Shown here: positions 42,901 to 55,037 of the stretch, piece by piece
How positions within the stretch are numbered: position 1 is the first letter of the stretch
Layout: the number at the start of each line of letters is the position of its first letter
NCBI GenBank assembly: GCA_029216955.1
Contig: JANAVB010005598.1
Span: 2,005,900 to 2,069,899, forward strand
From: Iris pallida
Taxonomy: Eukaryota; Streptophyta; Magnoliopsida; Asparagales; Iridaceae
Direction of reading: 5' to 3'
DNA: 64,000 bases
Translations under genes and position numbers: made by a program
The notes under the pieces: generated by a model
Told to the model about the DNA's origin: nothing
The model's input: only the letters and a program-made list of their open reading frames with translations
The model's database searches: none

Positions 42901-43500
42901 TAATCCGAGGTACTGTCACTACCATCGGTTTGTCGGACACCCAACCAAGGACTGCTACGTCCTCAAGAACTACATCCAGCGCATGATCAACGCGGATGTT
43001 ATCTCCGTCGACTACGAGGAGAAGACGGTTTCGGCCAACGTGGTGTCACTCCAGTTCGGCACCTTGCCGCCAACTACAACACAAGATGGCGTCGTCCCTA
43101 TCCCTAAGGCGACAGTGGAGGTGGTTAACTTACCACCTACTCGTGACAACGTGAGTGGACTCATCCCACTCACTACATCTCGGGGAGAGATCCTATGGTT
43201 TCATCCTGATCTTGTCTCCGAGGTGACTCAACCGGAGGTACGCCCTACCTCCAAATCCAAAGGCAGGAAGATCAAATCTTGCCGCATGGTCTCTTCCTCA
43301 GCGGAAGAGGCACTTCCTGTACAGACGCGTTCACAACAGAACGCCCAACCCGACGAAGCTGCCGTCGAGGTGGTGCCTCCTTGCACCGTCCCTGCTGTCC
43401 AGGAGTTGGGCCCGTCTAAGCCCCCAGCAGCCAATAAGCAGAAGCATGTAGAGGCTCGGTTCGACAGGCCCCTGCGAAAGGAGAATGCTTCGGGGCCAGC
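39986..43500 (+). pseudogene. Element B gag with long leader
   Basis: The ATG at 39986 lies inside the last bases of the LTR and its frame runs through the PBS. Residues KTLVVRLNQQAYEEFI near the N-terminus match element A (KTLVVKINQTAYEAMI). The leader spans about 560 codons, with imperfect acidic repeats of GGSLAPADL and DEEVL at about 41400-41540. An in-frame TAA lies at 41540-41542. The gag core (GVAYDWYCSLPDNS, FLDRFYDGGKDMTMASL, VFIERFRQA) precedes a zinc-knuckle-like CHYHRFVGHPTKDC at about 42913. Confidence 0.85.
39999..40016 (+). other. Primer-binding site of element B
   Basis: TGGCGACTCTGCTGGGGA, differing by one base from element A's PBS. It is read in the gag frame as part of codons for L-A-T-L-L-G. 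It begins three bases after the LTR end. Confidence 0.7.
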
Positions 43501-45229
43501 CAAGCCCCACAATTTCGACATACTGGCACAACTGGCCAGTACTCCTGCCCACCTATCTCTGTTTGAGCTCCTTCATGTTTCCAAAGACACTCGAGAAGCT
43601 CTCTGTGAAGCTCTGAAAGATGCCGAATCCTTCATTAGTCAGGTCAAGCAGCCTGAAGATCTCCTGACTACATGTGCGCACTGCCGTTGTGCGGATGAGG
43701 TTATCCCCAACATAACCTTCACCCAACAAGACATGCTGCTCAAGCACAACCGACACAATAGGCCGCTGTATTACACAGGGTATATCGGTTCAGTCAAGGT
43801 GAAGCAGATTCAGATCGATCCGGGGTCTTCCTTCAGCATCATCCCAAAGACGCTGCTCTCAACACTAGGGATCCCAATGTACCGACTGGCATCCTCCAAC
43901 ACAACAATCAGTAGCTTCAATGCTAGCAAAAGTGAACCACTGGGCAAAATACGACTAAAATGCCATATCGGTAACCTCAGAACCGAGGTCACTTGTTATG
44001 TCGTGGACGTCGAAGTCAACTACAACCTTCTGTTGGGTCGTCCATGGCTGCATGAGTACATGGTGGTGCCATCCACGCTCCACCAATGTATGAAGTACGT
44101 ATCCACCAACGACGTCATCCGGACGGAGTTCGCGGACATTGACCCTTTCAAAGGGATTGAAGCCTACTTCACCGATTCCGACTTATACAAGTCACCTGAC
44201 GAGGAGGAAGCCAATGATGCCGACGACAAAGCAGAAACGGCAGCATAGCCGGACATGGAGCCTGAGATGACTCCCGACGCTCCTTTGAAGATCTGACTCA
44301 AAGGCAAACAGCCTCAGAAGTTGCCTCCCATGAGCATTAAGCTACCCGGGAAAGCACCAACTGCTCCTGAAGCTCCCTTGAAGATACGGCTCAAGGGAAA
44401 GCCGCCTCAAATATCGGCTCCCCTTGTGGCAAAACTACAGGGGAAGGCACCAATCACCGGAGGCACAGTGGGGGCACCTCTGAAGGTGCATCTTAAAGGC
44501 AAGCCGCCGCAATCCAAGCTGTCAGAGAAGGCCCACATAGTCCTCTTGGACCCCAAGACCAACGCTGTGGTGGACTCTCCCGATCCTACTCTAGTACTCA
44601 CAGATGAAGAGCTAGGGGAATATATTTCTGCTGATGTAGATGCACCCTCTCTGGACAATGTAATCCCGCGGGATAAAATATCATATTTCATCAATAATAG
44701 AGTGTCTTTTAATTATTCTAGTCTTCCACATTGGAATGCCATGTATACGTTAGATAACGCTCTACGGTCGTTGCAAACACAAAAAACGACCGTCCATCAT
44801 GTAAATCGAGTAGTCCCGTCCCAAGGGGTCTGTTTTGTAGTCCCGCCGCGGAGTCAAGACGAAGAATCCATCATCTTCGGCAAAGTTGAGAGTCATCAAG
44901 ACCTCCCGCCACTCGAGCCAGAACCAGATACCGGCAGAATACAAGTCTATCGGTACACGGACAAGGCAAAGTACCTCATCCAAAAGATGGGTTACGACCT
45001 AAAAAGCAACAAAGGCCTGAACTACGGCAAGGGTCGACGTCTTCCTCTCCGGCTTCCAACACCTAGAGGAAAGCCTTAGGACTACTATCATCGAACCCGA
45101 CGGGGGGTAGGCTATGTCACGCCACCATCAACTCCAGAGAGCTCGGACGCAGAAGAAGCAGAACATTCTCACTCGTCCGAAGCATCAACTTGGGATTCCG
45201 ATACGAGTATCGGCTCAGTCTTCAAGAGA
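43501..45229 (+). pseudogene. Element B protease and basic-repeat linker
   Basis: FDILAQLASTPAHLS is shared with A. Protease motif DPGSSFSIIPK at 43816, then LLGRPWLHEYMVVPSTLHQC. From about 44285 to 44520 the linker repeats LKGKPPQ/LPGKAPT-type basic units four to six times. Stops TAG 44246, TGA 44294 (in a unit normally reading Arg) and TAG 45077 interrupt one otherwise continuous frame that rejoins RT. Confidence 0.82.
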
Positions 45230-46880
45230 GTGCTGTCAGCCAACATAACATCTGCACAATCCCAAGAAGATGAAGGCGAAGACCAAACGCCAGAATTCTT
45301 CGAAGAAGAACCCTGGGCTCAACGCTTAGGAGAACAGTGGGAGTCTCGTTTTGAATTACGCGAACCTCCCACTGAAGACGAAGTCGAGCAGATCGACCTT
45401 GGGGACGGATCTTCTTCCAAACCCATCTTCGTCAGCAAAAGCCTAAAAGGAGAAGACCGAGAATCTTTAATCCAGCTGGCTAAAGAGTATATCGATATCT
45501 TCGCCTGGAGCTACGAAGATATGCCGGGACTTGATCCCCAGATCGCGATGCATAGGCTTAACATTTTACCTGATGCCAAGCCTATCAAACAACAACAGCG
45601 ATGCTTTCGTCTGGACATCATGAACGCCATCGATCAGGAGGTGGATAAACTCTTGACCAGTGGCTTCATCCGTAAAGAACAACACCCGGATTGGGTAGCC
45701 AACGTCGTCCCTGTCACCAAGAAGAATGGGAAGATACGAGTTTGTATCGACTTCAGGGATCTCAACTCTGCTTGCCCGAAGGACGAATTCCCGCTTCCAA
45801 TCACCGACGTAATGATCGACAACACATGTGGCTTCGAACGTATGTCTTTTATGGACAGTTATTCGGACTACAACCAGATCAAGATGTTCCTCGATGACAC
45901 AAAACACACGTCATTCAGGACTCCGAAGGGTGTTTTTTGCTACACAGTGATGCCCTTCGGCTTGAAGAATGCTGGTGCGACATACCAACGAGCTATGAGC
46001 ACCATTTTTCGTCAGTATCTTCGCAAGACAGTCGAATGCTATGTTGACGATATTGCAGTCAAGAGCCATCTCAAAGGTGACTACCTGCAAGACCTCAAGA
46101 CAGTCTTCGATCTCATGCGAGCGCATCAACTCAAGATGAACCCCGCTAAATCCTTCCTAGGAGTTTCTAGCAGAAAGTTCTTGGGCTTCATTATCATGAC
46201 GAAAGGCATTCATGTCGATCCCGAAAAGACCAAAGCCATCCTCGATATGGACCCTCCGAAGAACCTTCGAGAACTTCGAGGCCTACAGGGGCGTCTGGCA
46301 TACATCCGGAGGTTCATAGCAAACCTTTTCGGCAAATGTCGACCCTTCACTCAGCTCATGAAGAAGAGAGTCTCTTATGTCTGGAGAGAGGAATGCCAAA
46401 AAGCTTTCGACGACATCAAGGCTTACCTGACGAGTCCGCCAGTCCTGGTGGCACCAGTCGCCGGCAAACCATTTCTCCTCAATGTCCGTGCCATGGATCA
46501 TTCCCTCGGCGCTCTGCTAGCTCAGAACAGCGATACAGGCTATGAGCAAGCAATCTACTACCTCAGTCGAACTCTGATTGGGGACGAACACCGGTATAAC
46601 CCCGTTGAAAAGGAGTGCTTGGCTTTGGTATTTGCCATCCAGAAGACCCGCCATTATATCTCGGGCCAGACAATTCATGTCATTTCCCGAGTCAATCCGC
46701 TCAGAGTCCTCATGACGAAGCTAGGATCATTGAACTCCCGGCTGGCCACATGGGCGATCTTGCTAACACCATACAACATGGTGTTCGTTCCACAAAAAAC
46801 TGTTAAGGGTCAAGCTCTGGCCGACTTTTTAGCTGCACACCCCATCCCGGAGTCCTCAAGACTCTATGAAGACATCCCGG
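45230..46880 (+). pseudogene. Element B reverse transcriptase and RT-linked RNase H
   Basis: All RT blocks are in one open frame: DIFAWSYEDMPGLDP, VCIDFRDLNSACPKDEFPLP, FMDSYSDYNQI, FGLKNAGATYQRAM, YVDD (46040-46051) and LGFIIMTKGI. The RNase H has AMDHSLGALLAQ and EKECLAL, but VISRVNPLRVL where TDH is usual, as in element A. This is the best-preserved pol segment in the window. Confidence 0.9.
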
Positions 46881-47400
46881 ACGAGGTCCAAGAATCAAAC
46901 GTCACCGAAGAAGGCTCCGTCTGGCGGATATTTTTCGATGGCGTTTCAAGAACAGGCCCCAAAGGCTAAATCATCGCAGGAGTGGGGGTGGTATTAGTCT
47001 CCCCCGATCAGCTGGTTATCCAGCGTGCTTACTCCCTTTCGAAGCCGTGCTCCAACAATGTTGCCGAGTACAACGAGCTCATTATGGGACTCCAGCTGGC
47101 GCAACAGCTGGGGGTGAATCATCTGGAAGCCTACGGCGACTCAAAACTCGTCGTAAACCAGATCAGAGGGCAATACGAAGTTCGCCATGAAGATCTGATC
47201 CCTTACCATGAGGTTACATTGAACATCATTTCAACCTTCACTGGGTTCTTCATCGAACACGTACCTCGTCTACAAAATCTGGAGGCTGATGCTCTGGCTG
47301 GCCTCGCAGCCTCTTTGACAGCACCCCTCGGGACTCAACACTATATCACGGTAGTTGGTCGAGACTTGGTCTGTCCTAAAAACAACCTGTGCTCACGAAT
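46881..47400 (+). pseudogene. Element B archaeal-type RNase H
   Basis: IFFDGVSR, NNVAEYNELI, YGDSKLVVNQ and NLEADALAGLA mark the second RNase H. A TAA at 46967-46969 interrupts it shortly after the first catalytic Asp; the frame continues unchanged from 46970. Confidence 0.87.
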
Positions 47401-48683
47401 GGCCCATGCCATGTCAACGAATACCGGTGTTAACGTCCGAGACTGGAGATTCCCGTTCATCGACTTCGCTATCTACGAAATTCTTCCAGAGGACCCGAAA
47501 GAAGCCGTCTCTGTCAGGAGACGCTCTCTTCGATTTTACTACAATACAGCCACTAAAATGCTGTACCGACGCACCTACGATGGACTTTTCCTTCGATGTT
47601 TTTCCAACGAAGAAGCAGCCGAAGCCCTTCGAGAAGCTCACGATGGAACCTGCAGGGCCCATCAACCTGGCCCTAAGTTGCAGGACCGACTGCGACGCAT
47701 GGGCGATTACTGGCTAACCATGGCCGCTGACGCTGTCGATTATGCTAAGAAGTGCCATGCATGCCAGCTTTACGCAGACTTCATTCATACACCGTCAGAA
47801 CCACTACATCCTACAGTCGCCTCCTGGCCATTCGAAGCTTGGGGCATGGACATTGTGGGACCGATCACCCCTCCTTCATCGAGAGGACACCGCTTCATCC
47901 TGGCCATCACCGACTACTTCTCCAAATGGGCAGAGGCCGTTCCACTCCAGGGTGATCAGCTTCATCAAGCACCATGTCATCTACCATTTCGGGGTACCCC
48001 GGAGGATCATCCACGATAATGGTCCTCAGTTCATCAGTCATATTTTCAGCAGATTCCGTGATAAGAATCGCATTCAAAACGTGGCCTCAACCGCCTAAAA
48101 TCCGGCAGCAAACGGATTGGCCGAGGCGTTCAACAAGACTATTGTCAGGCTACTCAAAAAAGTTGTGTCATCCAACAAACGCGACTGGGACGAAAAGCTC
48201 GGCGAATGCCTTTGGGCCTACCGCACAACGGTACGGACCCCGACAGGCAACACACCATTCTTCCTGGTCTACGAAAGCGAAGCGGTACTACCTCTCGAGA
48301 TCCAGATACCCTCACTCCGCGTAGCAATCACAAACCAACTCACAGAAAAGGACAATCAACGTCGTCGTCTGCGAGAACTGGAGGCACTTGACGAAAAGCG
48401 TCTCCTAGCTCAACAACGCATCGAACTCTACCAAGCCCGTATATCACAGGCTTTCAACAAGAAGGTCAAGCAGAGGACTTTCCAAGTAGGCGACCTGGTT
48501 CTGGCTGTCAGGAGGCCGATGGTGTTGACTCACAAAACACCAGGAAAGTTCGAGCCCAAGTGGGAAGGACCTTTCATCATAGAGACGGTATATTCAAATG
48601 GAGCTTACCGCCTCGCCAAACCCAATGGGGACTTGTTCATGATGCCCATCAACGGCAAGTTCCTAAAGAAGTACTACTCTTGA
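47401..48683 (+). pseudogene. Element B integrase
   Basis: Zinc-binding HQPGPKLQDR...CHACQ, then AWGMDIVGP, HDNGPQF and NGLAEAFNK with catalytic D, D and E. A small deletion near 47950 removes the codons following EAVPL and shifts frame; the rest continues in another frame. TAA at 48096-48098 replaces the Tyr of the STAYNPAANG block of element A. The C-terminal GKFEPKWEGPFII block ends KKYYS at 48683. Confidence 0.88.
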
Positions 48684-49319
48684 CATCTTTCAGACATGTA
48701 CTTCCACAAGGGGATCTGTGGACCCAATCATCAGGGCTCACATACAATTCCCTTCCACAAAATCATACGCTTCCGGAACCCAGCTGTTCCGTGGCATCCT
48801 CCAGTAGAAGGACAACCACGTCCACATCACCTCTGAGTTGTTCCCCTACGCCCTACAAAGCGGAATCTTACATTCCATAAGACTATGCTACCCATCATGT
48901 TTACCACGTCCACATTACCTCTGAGTAAATATCCCGTACAGACAACCCATGCGTTGCCGTACATTGATCGCAGAACTTCCACGTCCACATTACCTCTGAG
49001 TAGTTCCGCGTATCCCCCAGAGTCATTCCTACCACGTCCATAACACCTCTGAGTAGGAAGATTCCATCATTTGAATCCCATATTTGCCACGTCAACATCA
49101 CCTCTGAGCAAACATGACGGTTCTCTTGAACTTATTATCTGTACCTAAAAACTAAGGTGCGCAAAAGATAATAGGTACACACAAATCATCAAGTTCATGA
49201 CAGCAAAAATGAACACATCACAGAAAATTTTGTATTTCTTTATTCTGAAAAAGAGGGTGAAGAATTATACCCTCCCCAGCAAGAGTTGCAAAATATACAA
49301 AAAGAAGATACTACAATCC
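48684..49319. other. Spacer between pol and the antisense gene in element B
   Basis: Non-coding. Contains the five CCACGTCCA-type repeats and, on the minus strand, AATAAA at 49244-49239, which would serve as the antisense gene's poly(A) signal about 76 bases past its stop. Confidence 0.6.
48816..49110 (+). repeat. Five spaced CCACGTCCA...ACCTCTGAG repeats
   Basis: Copies of about 24 bp start at 48816, 48904, 48979, 49032 and 49087, separated by unrelated 30-65-bp sequence. The fourth and fifth are slightly changed. The same motif occurs in element A at 22049-22072. Confidence 0.85.
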
Positions 49320-49662
49320 CTAAACATCCCCGGGGTTGGCTGAAAGCTCTTCAATTCGACGCCTCAAGTCTGTCACCCGAGTCTCCATAGTCGCCAGGAC
49401 CCGGCGTTCAGCTTCTTGATGCATCGCTTCTGTGGCTTCAGGAGAAGTGTCATCTTCATGCTTCTCATCCAACTGTTGCCGCTGCTGAGCCAGGGCAAGA
49501 GCTCGGTGGGTAAAAATTGCTTCCTCCTTCTTGAATGCTACATGTTCAGCCTGGACACGCTCGGCATCTAATAAGATTCGGGCCCGCTGGTCCTCAAGGC
49601 GACGGATCTGGGCATCAACCTCCGCGATACTAGCGTCCAACGCAGCTTGCGACTCCACCTTC
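49320..49662 (-). pseudogene. Antisense gene of element B, C-terminal coiled-coil part
   Basis: About 112 codons ending at 49320, beginning at the target site of element C. They read a charged heptad-like coiled coil (AQIRRLEDQRARILLDAERV) similar in place and type to the end of element A's antisense protein. The TSD CCTTC (49658-49662) repeats at 59243-59247, where the upstream part of the same gene resumes in frame. Confidence 0.75.
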
Positions 49663-51689
49663 TGTAACACCCCAGTCCCAAAATACGTAGGACTAGGAAC
49701 GTAGACATGCCAGCTATATTCGTACGAAGTATACTCCAATATATGGAAGTCTCGTATAAATACATAAGCTGTAAAATGCAGTAGAACCATAACTAATCTC
49801 ATCCACAAGAATAAATGAATAAAAGATCATATAATGAGAATAAATTTGTCTTGATACAATATGTTGGGCGGAGACAAATCCACTACCAACAAAATAAAGA
49901 AAAGTACATAGAAAATGAAATGAGTGGCGAGCGAAGCGAAGACGATCCAAATGCAATCATCCTCGAAGAAATAGCGAAGATCACGGCTAGAACACCTGCG
50001 AAAGACAATAGCACACACCTGGCAAGACAACCAGGTCCTCAGAGGGACGTAACAAGACACATAATAGCATGCCATATAAATTGAATAAATATTGCTCAAT
50101 TAAATAAGTAAATCAAATTTTAACATGTTCCAATGCGCACCTACTGAACGAGCGTACCATCCCCCCAACCAAATAAGGACAGGAGATGGTAAACTAATTC
50201 ACGGCGACGTATCTTCCCATGCTAAGAATCCGATATGGTATCCGGACCCCAACAAGGTTCAATACCTTCTCATCGAAGTAGTAAGTCACACCTACAACCA
50301 AACAAGGACAAGATGTGACAAACTAATCCGCGACAAGTTATTGTTCCAAGCCACGGTCAGATACAAGTACCCAAACCAAAAGTACTCGTACCTAACGGAT
50401 AGGGTAGCCTACCGTTCTAAGTGAAATGTAGTTAAGAACAATCCTTTCTATGCATGGGCCCTGGCTGAATAGGATCGGCGTAGTCCCCCTTTGGGCACTA
50501 GAGGCCCCATCAGGAAGAGCATGACGTTCCGCAGAATCGTCAGTGGCCGTCAGTAATCTTGGGTCATCAACCCCGTATCTCCAGCGGAGAGTCCGGGTCA
50601 CAAGGGAAGTGCATCGAAGCCCATATGCTAAGGAATTGTCCTCCCCGCCCAATGCCTATTGTGTTGTATCCACAACACAAACCACTATAACCGCTAAGTC
50701 AAACTAGCATGCAACCTCTATTAGCGGTTATTCCTATCGCACGGCTTGTACGTACTGGTGGCCAGCCAATCACGCATTCCGTGTTCTACATGCGACACAC
50801 AACTTCGTGTTTACAACGTGTCAAGGCCAATGAATGCAACACACAAGGTGGTCCCTTAAATCTAGGTTTAATTTGTAAGAAAAATAATACACAGTAGGAA
50901 ATATAAATGGTAAGTTCTAACAGTTATGCTATGTATCACAGTTTATTTTGCATAAAGAAAATAATAGACATGCATGAAATATGAGCTAAAATAATTAAAC
51001 AGCAAATGGCAAGGTGTCTTGCCTGATTGTACGCCTGGTGTGCTGAAATGATCAGGGTGGCACGATCTACAACTTTGGTGTAATAACTACACAAGGGGAC
51101 CTCTGTTGGCGGCACGGATCGTGTCATCGAGTCCGGAGGGGTCAAATTAGTTAGGGTGGACATAAGGTAGTCTCGAAATGGGAGAAGGAATAGGAACAAT
51201 AGGACTTGGATACGGACAGGAGAAAAATCAAAGAATAATGGATAAATAAATATTTTATATATATATGAGTTTTAGAAAATATTTAACATTCCTAAAAGCT
51301 AATTTTTACGAGTCAAAATATTTATAGGAAAAATACCAAGAAGTACTTTAAAGTCAAGAAAACCGTTTTCGGCGAAAACTCTAAGTTCGTAATAATAGAA
51401 TTATTTTAGGCTAAAAATAATTTGAGTATAATTATAGGCCAAGCCCAATTCGAAATTTTGCTACAAAATAATTTTAGAATACTAATATATAATTTCTGAA
51501 ATAATTAATCAACAATACTAATATTTACAGTGAATATAATAGAAACAATATTACATAATAATACTTATACTAAGTAGGGACCATATACAAATTTGATAAA
51601 AATATAAAAAAATATAAATAAAGCAAAGAACAAGCTCATCAGTACTGCTGTCTCTTCTCTACTTAAATAAAAACAACACACAAACATAA

Positions 51690-51734
51690 AATAATAATAA
51701 TAAAGATAATAATAATAATTACAATAAAATTACC

Positions 51735-51799
<65 letters not shown>

Positions 51800-51900
51800 C
51801 ATCATCATCTTCCTAATAATAATGATAAGGATAATGATAATAATAATAATAATAATATTAACAATGATAATAATAATAATAATAATAATGGTGATTAAGA
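51690..51900. repeat. AAT-triplet microsatellite in LTR C
   Basis: Runs of AAT/ATA with interruptions such as CATCATCATCTTCC and GGTGATTAAG. The equivalent array in the other LTR (57068-57270) is shorter, so the two copies have changed length since insertion. Confidence 0.9.
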
Positions 51901-52129
51901 TATTAATAATGGTGATAGTAATAATGGATAAACACCAAAACACAAAACTTAACAAAAAAAAACAATAAAATAATGATAAAACAAACAACAAATAATAACT
52001 ATTGCAGCAGTCAGTCGACTGCTGCTCTCCATTAAACGGAGAAGGAGAGAGAGAGAACGAATCAGAAAAAAAAGAAAAGGAGAAGAAAAATAAGAGGGGG
52101 AGAGAGAGGTCAGGAAGAGGGATGAAGAG

Positions 52130-52920
52130 AGCTGGAGAGCAGAAAGCTCGAGAGAAGGGGGCGACGGCGAGAGGAGGAAGAAGCGGCAGACGGTGGGAGC
52201 TAAGGGTCTCGGGCGGCGCGCTCGTGCTGGAGCGGTGGAGCTCGGGACGGAAGAGCAGAGGAAGTCGGGGAGTCGCCGGAGGGGGTTATCGGCCATGGCG
52301 GAGGTTTGGGTGTCGCGCGGAGGGGACGCTGGTTCAGTCAGGCAGAGTGACCGGAGGGGTCGAGGCGGAGGCGTGGGATCTCCGCCGTGGCACGGCGACG
52401 GCTGGGTTCACGTGGTGGTGAGTGGCCGGAGGGTTCAAGCGCGGTGGGGGATCGGCTTGCAGCGGCGGTCGTGGTGGCGAGGACGGCCACCGGCGCAGGG
52501 TCTCGGCGGAAGAGGGCGGCGGAACGCCGGAGGTGAGTTCTAAGTTTAGGGTTTTCCAACTTTGGGTATATTTGTGCTGTGCTGGTTTTTTTTTTGGGAG
52601 TGTGGCTGGCTCCGGCGAGAGTTGGCCGGGGTCGGCGGAGTCGGGTTATGCTGTGGTGAAAACGATAATGGTCGTGGTGGTGATGGCGACGGGTTTTGGG
52701 TCTGATGGAGTCGAGGGGCTGGGCTGAGCGGGGTCGGCTATGGTGCGGCTTGGTGGCGGTGGCCGGGTTGACGAGGGTCGTGGTCGGGCTGCTGGTGGTG
52801 ACGATGGGGGTTTGGGTTGATGCTGTGGTCGCAGTGGTGCTGGAGGTCGGCCAATAGTGGTGGCGGTGGTCGGCCCAAACCTGTCGGGGTGGCTGGGACG
52901 GAATTTAGAGTTTAGGATTG
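52130..52920. other. GC-rich block inside LTR C
   Basis: About 800 bp of G-rich sequence in an otherwise AT-rich LTR, repeated at about 57487-58262. In the LTR's sense direction it lies downstream of the TATA box, so it would be part of the transcript leader. Open frames on both strands are long, but I recognise no protein. Confidence 0.5.
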
Positions 52921-53883
52921 GGGTTAGGATTTAGGAACTACTGATTGTATCGTGTCCTGGTGTTAGGACACGAAGGAAATGTTGTGGGGAATTGTGTCCA
53001 GGGTGTTGGACACGAAGAAGGGAAAAATTGTAGATGTAAAAGAAAATAACCTATTGGAAAGACACCCGGGGTCGGACCCGAGGCCGTCACGGCTGACACG
53101 GAAGAGATGGACACCGACGCGAGGCACGCCTATTTGTGGTGGAATAATTTGTGTGGATGAATAATGAATTGGAGGAGTACCTGCCTATATTTATAGGATG
53201 TGGGAATTCTCAATTAGATATGGACTAGGATATTTAAAACCCAATTTAGATAATTCAACCTATTTAATTCAAATCCAATCCAAATACAAATCCTATTTAA
53301 ATTAAATCCCTTTAGTTTAAAATCGAATCAAATAATCCAATTCCAAATATAGATACTAGTTTAATCTATTTAAATAATTCCAAACATTAAATCAAGATTT
53401 AATTGGCCAAAATAACTTCCAAAAATATTTTTCAAAATACCAATAATAATAATTTCGAAAATAATAAATATTTTTAAATATCTTTTTGAACAATAAAATA
53501 TTACTATTAATAAATTTCGAAAATTATACTTTTATTTAAAATAGACCAATAAATAAATAACAAAATATTTGTATGCCACAAATATCCTTTACATAATTAG
53601 GTTTTTCTAGTATACAAAATATTATTTATTATTAATAACTTTTTAGAAACAAAAGGCTTTTTTTTATAGCAAGAATAATAATTATATAATTTTGAAAGTG
53701 TATATTAAAATAGAAAAGAAAATGTTTTTATAAGATATGTACGCTCGCATATATTCGTACTCGTCGAGCAAACGAAAATTTTGCATACGACGTACAATAC
53801 GACTCGTGACATACAATACCAAAAATTTTAAATCCATACAAATTAATAAATAAAAAAAATAGTAAAAATTTAGGGGTTTTATA

Positions 53884-55037
53884 TCCTACCCAACTTAAAA
53901 GAATTTCGTCCTCGAAATTAGGAATTAGTAGGGGGTGAGAGGACACAAGGGGATATCAATGGAAAACAATTTATAACAATTCATACCGTAAGAATTTACG
54001 ATCTAAATCATTGGAAGATAATACGGTATGGTCACGTAGGCCGCGAGTTATGGCACGAATAAGAGATTGATTTGGTTTATGCCTAAATCAAGTGACTTGG
54101 AAGGTTCATGATAGCGAATATAGGGCCAAGAAAAGGACGAGTGGTTTAGGGTGAAGATATAGCAACATCGAGTGAGAATAGTCATAGCCGATTGGAAGGC
54201 TAGAGAAAGTTCTAGCATAACGCCTTTGCCCTCCTAAAATAGGTGAAGGCGAAAGAAATATAGAGTTCGAAGGAGGCATTATTGAATACGAATACGTGAT
54301 TCAAGGACGATAGAATAATTTCAAAGGAATTGTCAAGACAGTCGTGGATGGGATTGTATGGGCCAAGTTTAATTATGTTCTCATCCACGTAGAATAATAG
54401 GCAAAAGCGAACCAAAGTGCACTTGGTTGATCAGACCATTATGTACCGGTTCTGATTAGACAATATGTTAGTAGGATATCTTCCAATAACATATGTCGTG
54501 AACAAGCTCGATAATCAATGAACTTGCAAATCTAGGTTGTAGTAGCAACATTTGTCAAGAGAGTGAAATTATAGGCACGAGAGTAGAAATTGGTTCGAAC
54601 CTCTAAAGGAGCTAAGTCATGTCCTGCGAGGGTCTTTATACAGTCGTCCTATAGTCTTCTTGTCCAAATCCTTGGTTAGCTAGACGGGTTAGGTCCTCTA
54701 GTTTCTAGGATCTAAATAAGCTTGCTAATATAGGTCACTAGGTCAAAGGGGTTGCTAGTTCATAAGGTATTCTACCCAACTTAAAGAATTTATCTAAGGG
54801 TGTTTTGGGACAACTAACTAGTAGGGTCAATCTCTAGCAAGCACGAAGGGAAGATAGGAATATGGATGGAAGCAAGCAAGCAAGATGCAATTGATGAGTC
54901 AAACGGTAGATAAAATCAAGGAAAGAGGTCAAGTATGTGGATGAGATCCTAGACTTCTAATCTTATTCGCAGGCTTGCTTGGTACGGTAAAGTAACCAAA
55001 CAATTTATCTTGACCTGCATGGGCCACCACAAAAACA
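53884..55037 (-). other. Internal region of element C
   Basis: 1154 bp with many stops in all frames. On the minus strand the 3' end carries the AATTTCGAGGACGAAATTC motif. No standard PBS (such as TGGTATCAGAGC) follows the 5' LTR; it is followed by TGTTTTTGTGGTGGCCC. This could be a decayed or unusual primer site. Confidence 0.6.

Larger units (their letters stand above)
49663..53883 (-). repeat. Element C 3' LTR
   Basis: 4221 bp. Contains an AAT-type microsatellite (about 51690-51900), a GC-rich block (about 52130-52920) and the TATA-like CCTATAAATATAGG (complement of 53184-53197). In the first ~740 bp I counted about 15 mismatches to the other LTR, mostly transitions. The terminal TG at the 53883 end is changed to TA. 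Confidence 0.88.

Noticed and set aside
48816..49110. CRISPR-like spaced repeats
   Set aside because: Only five imperfect copies with unequal spacers in a plant retrotransposon; no cas genes and wrong genomic setting.
51719..51991. Ile-rich minus-strand frame
   Set aside because: Direct translation of the AAT microsatellite.
52002..52559. Several open frames in the GC-rich block of LTR C (also at 57358-57915)
   Set aside because: Overlapping frames on both strands are expected where stops are rare; no domain was recognised and the block lies in an LTR.
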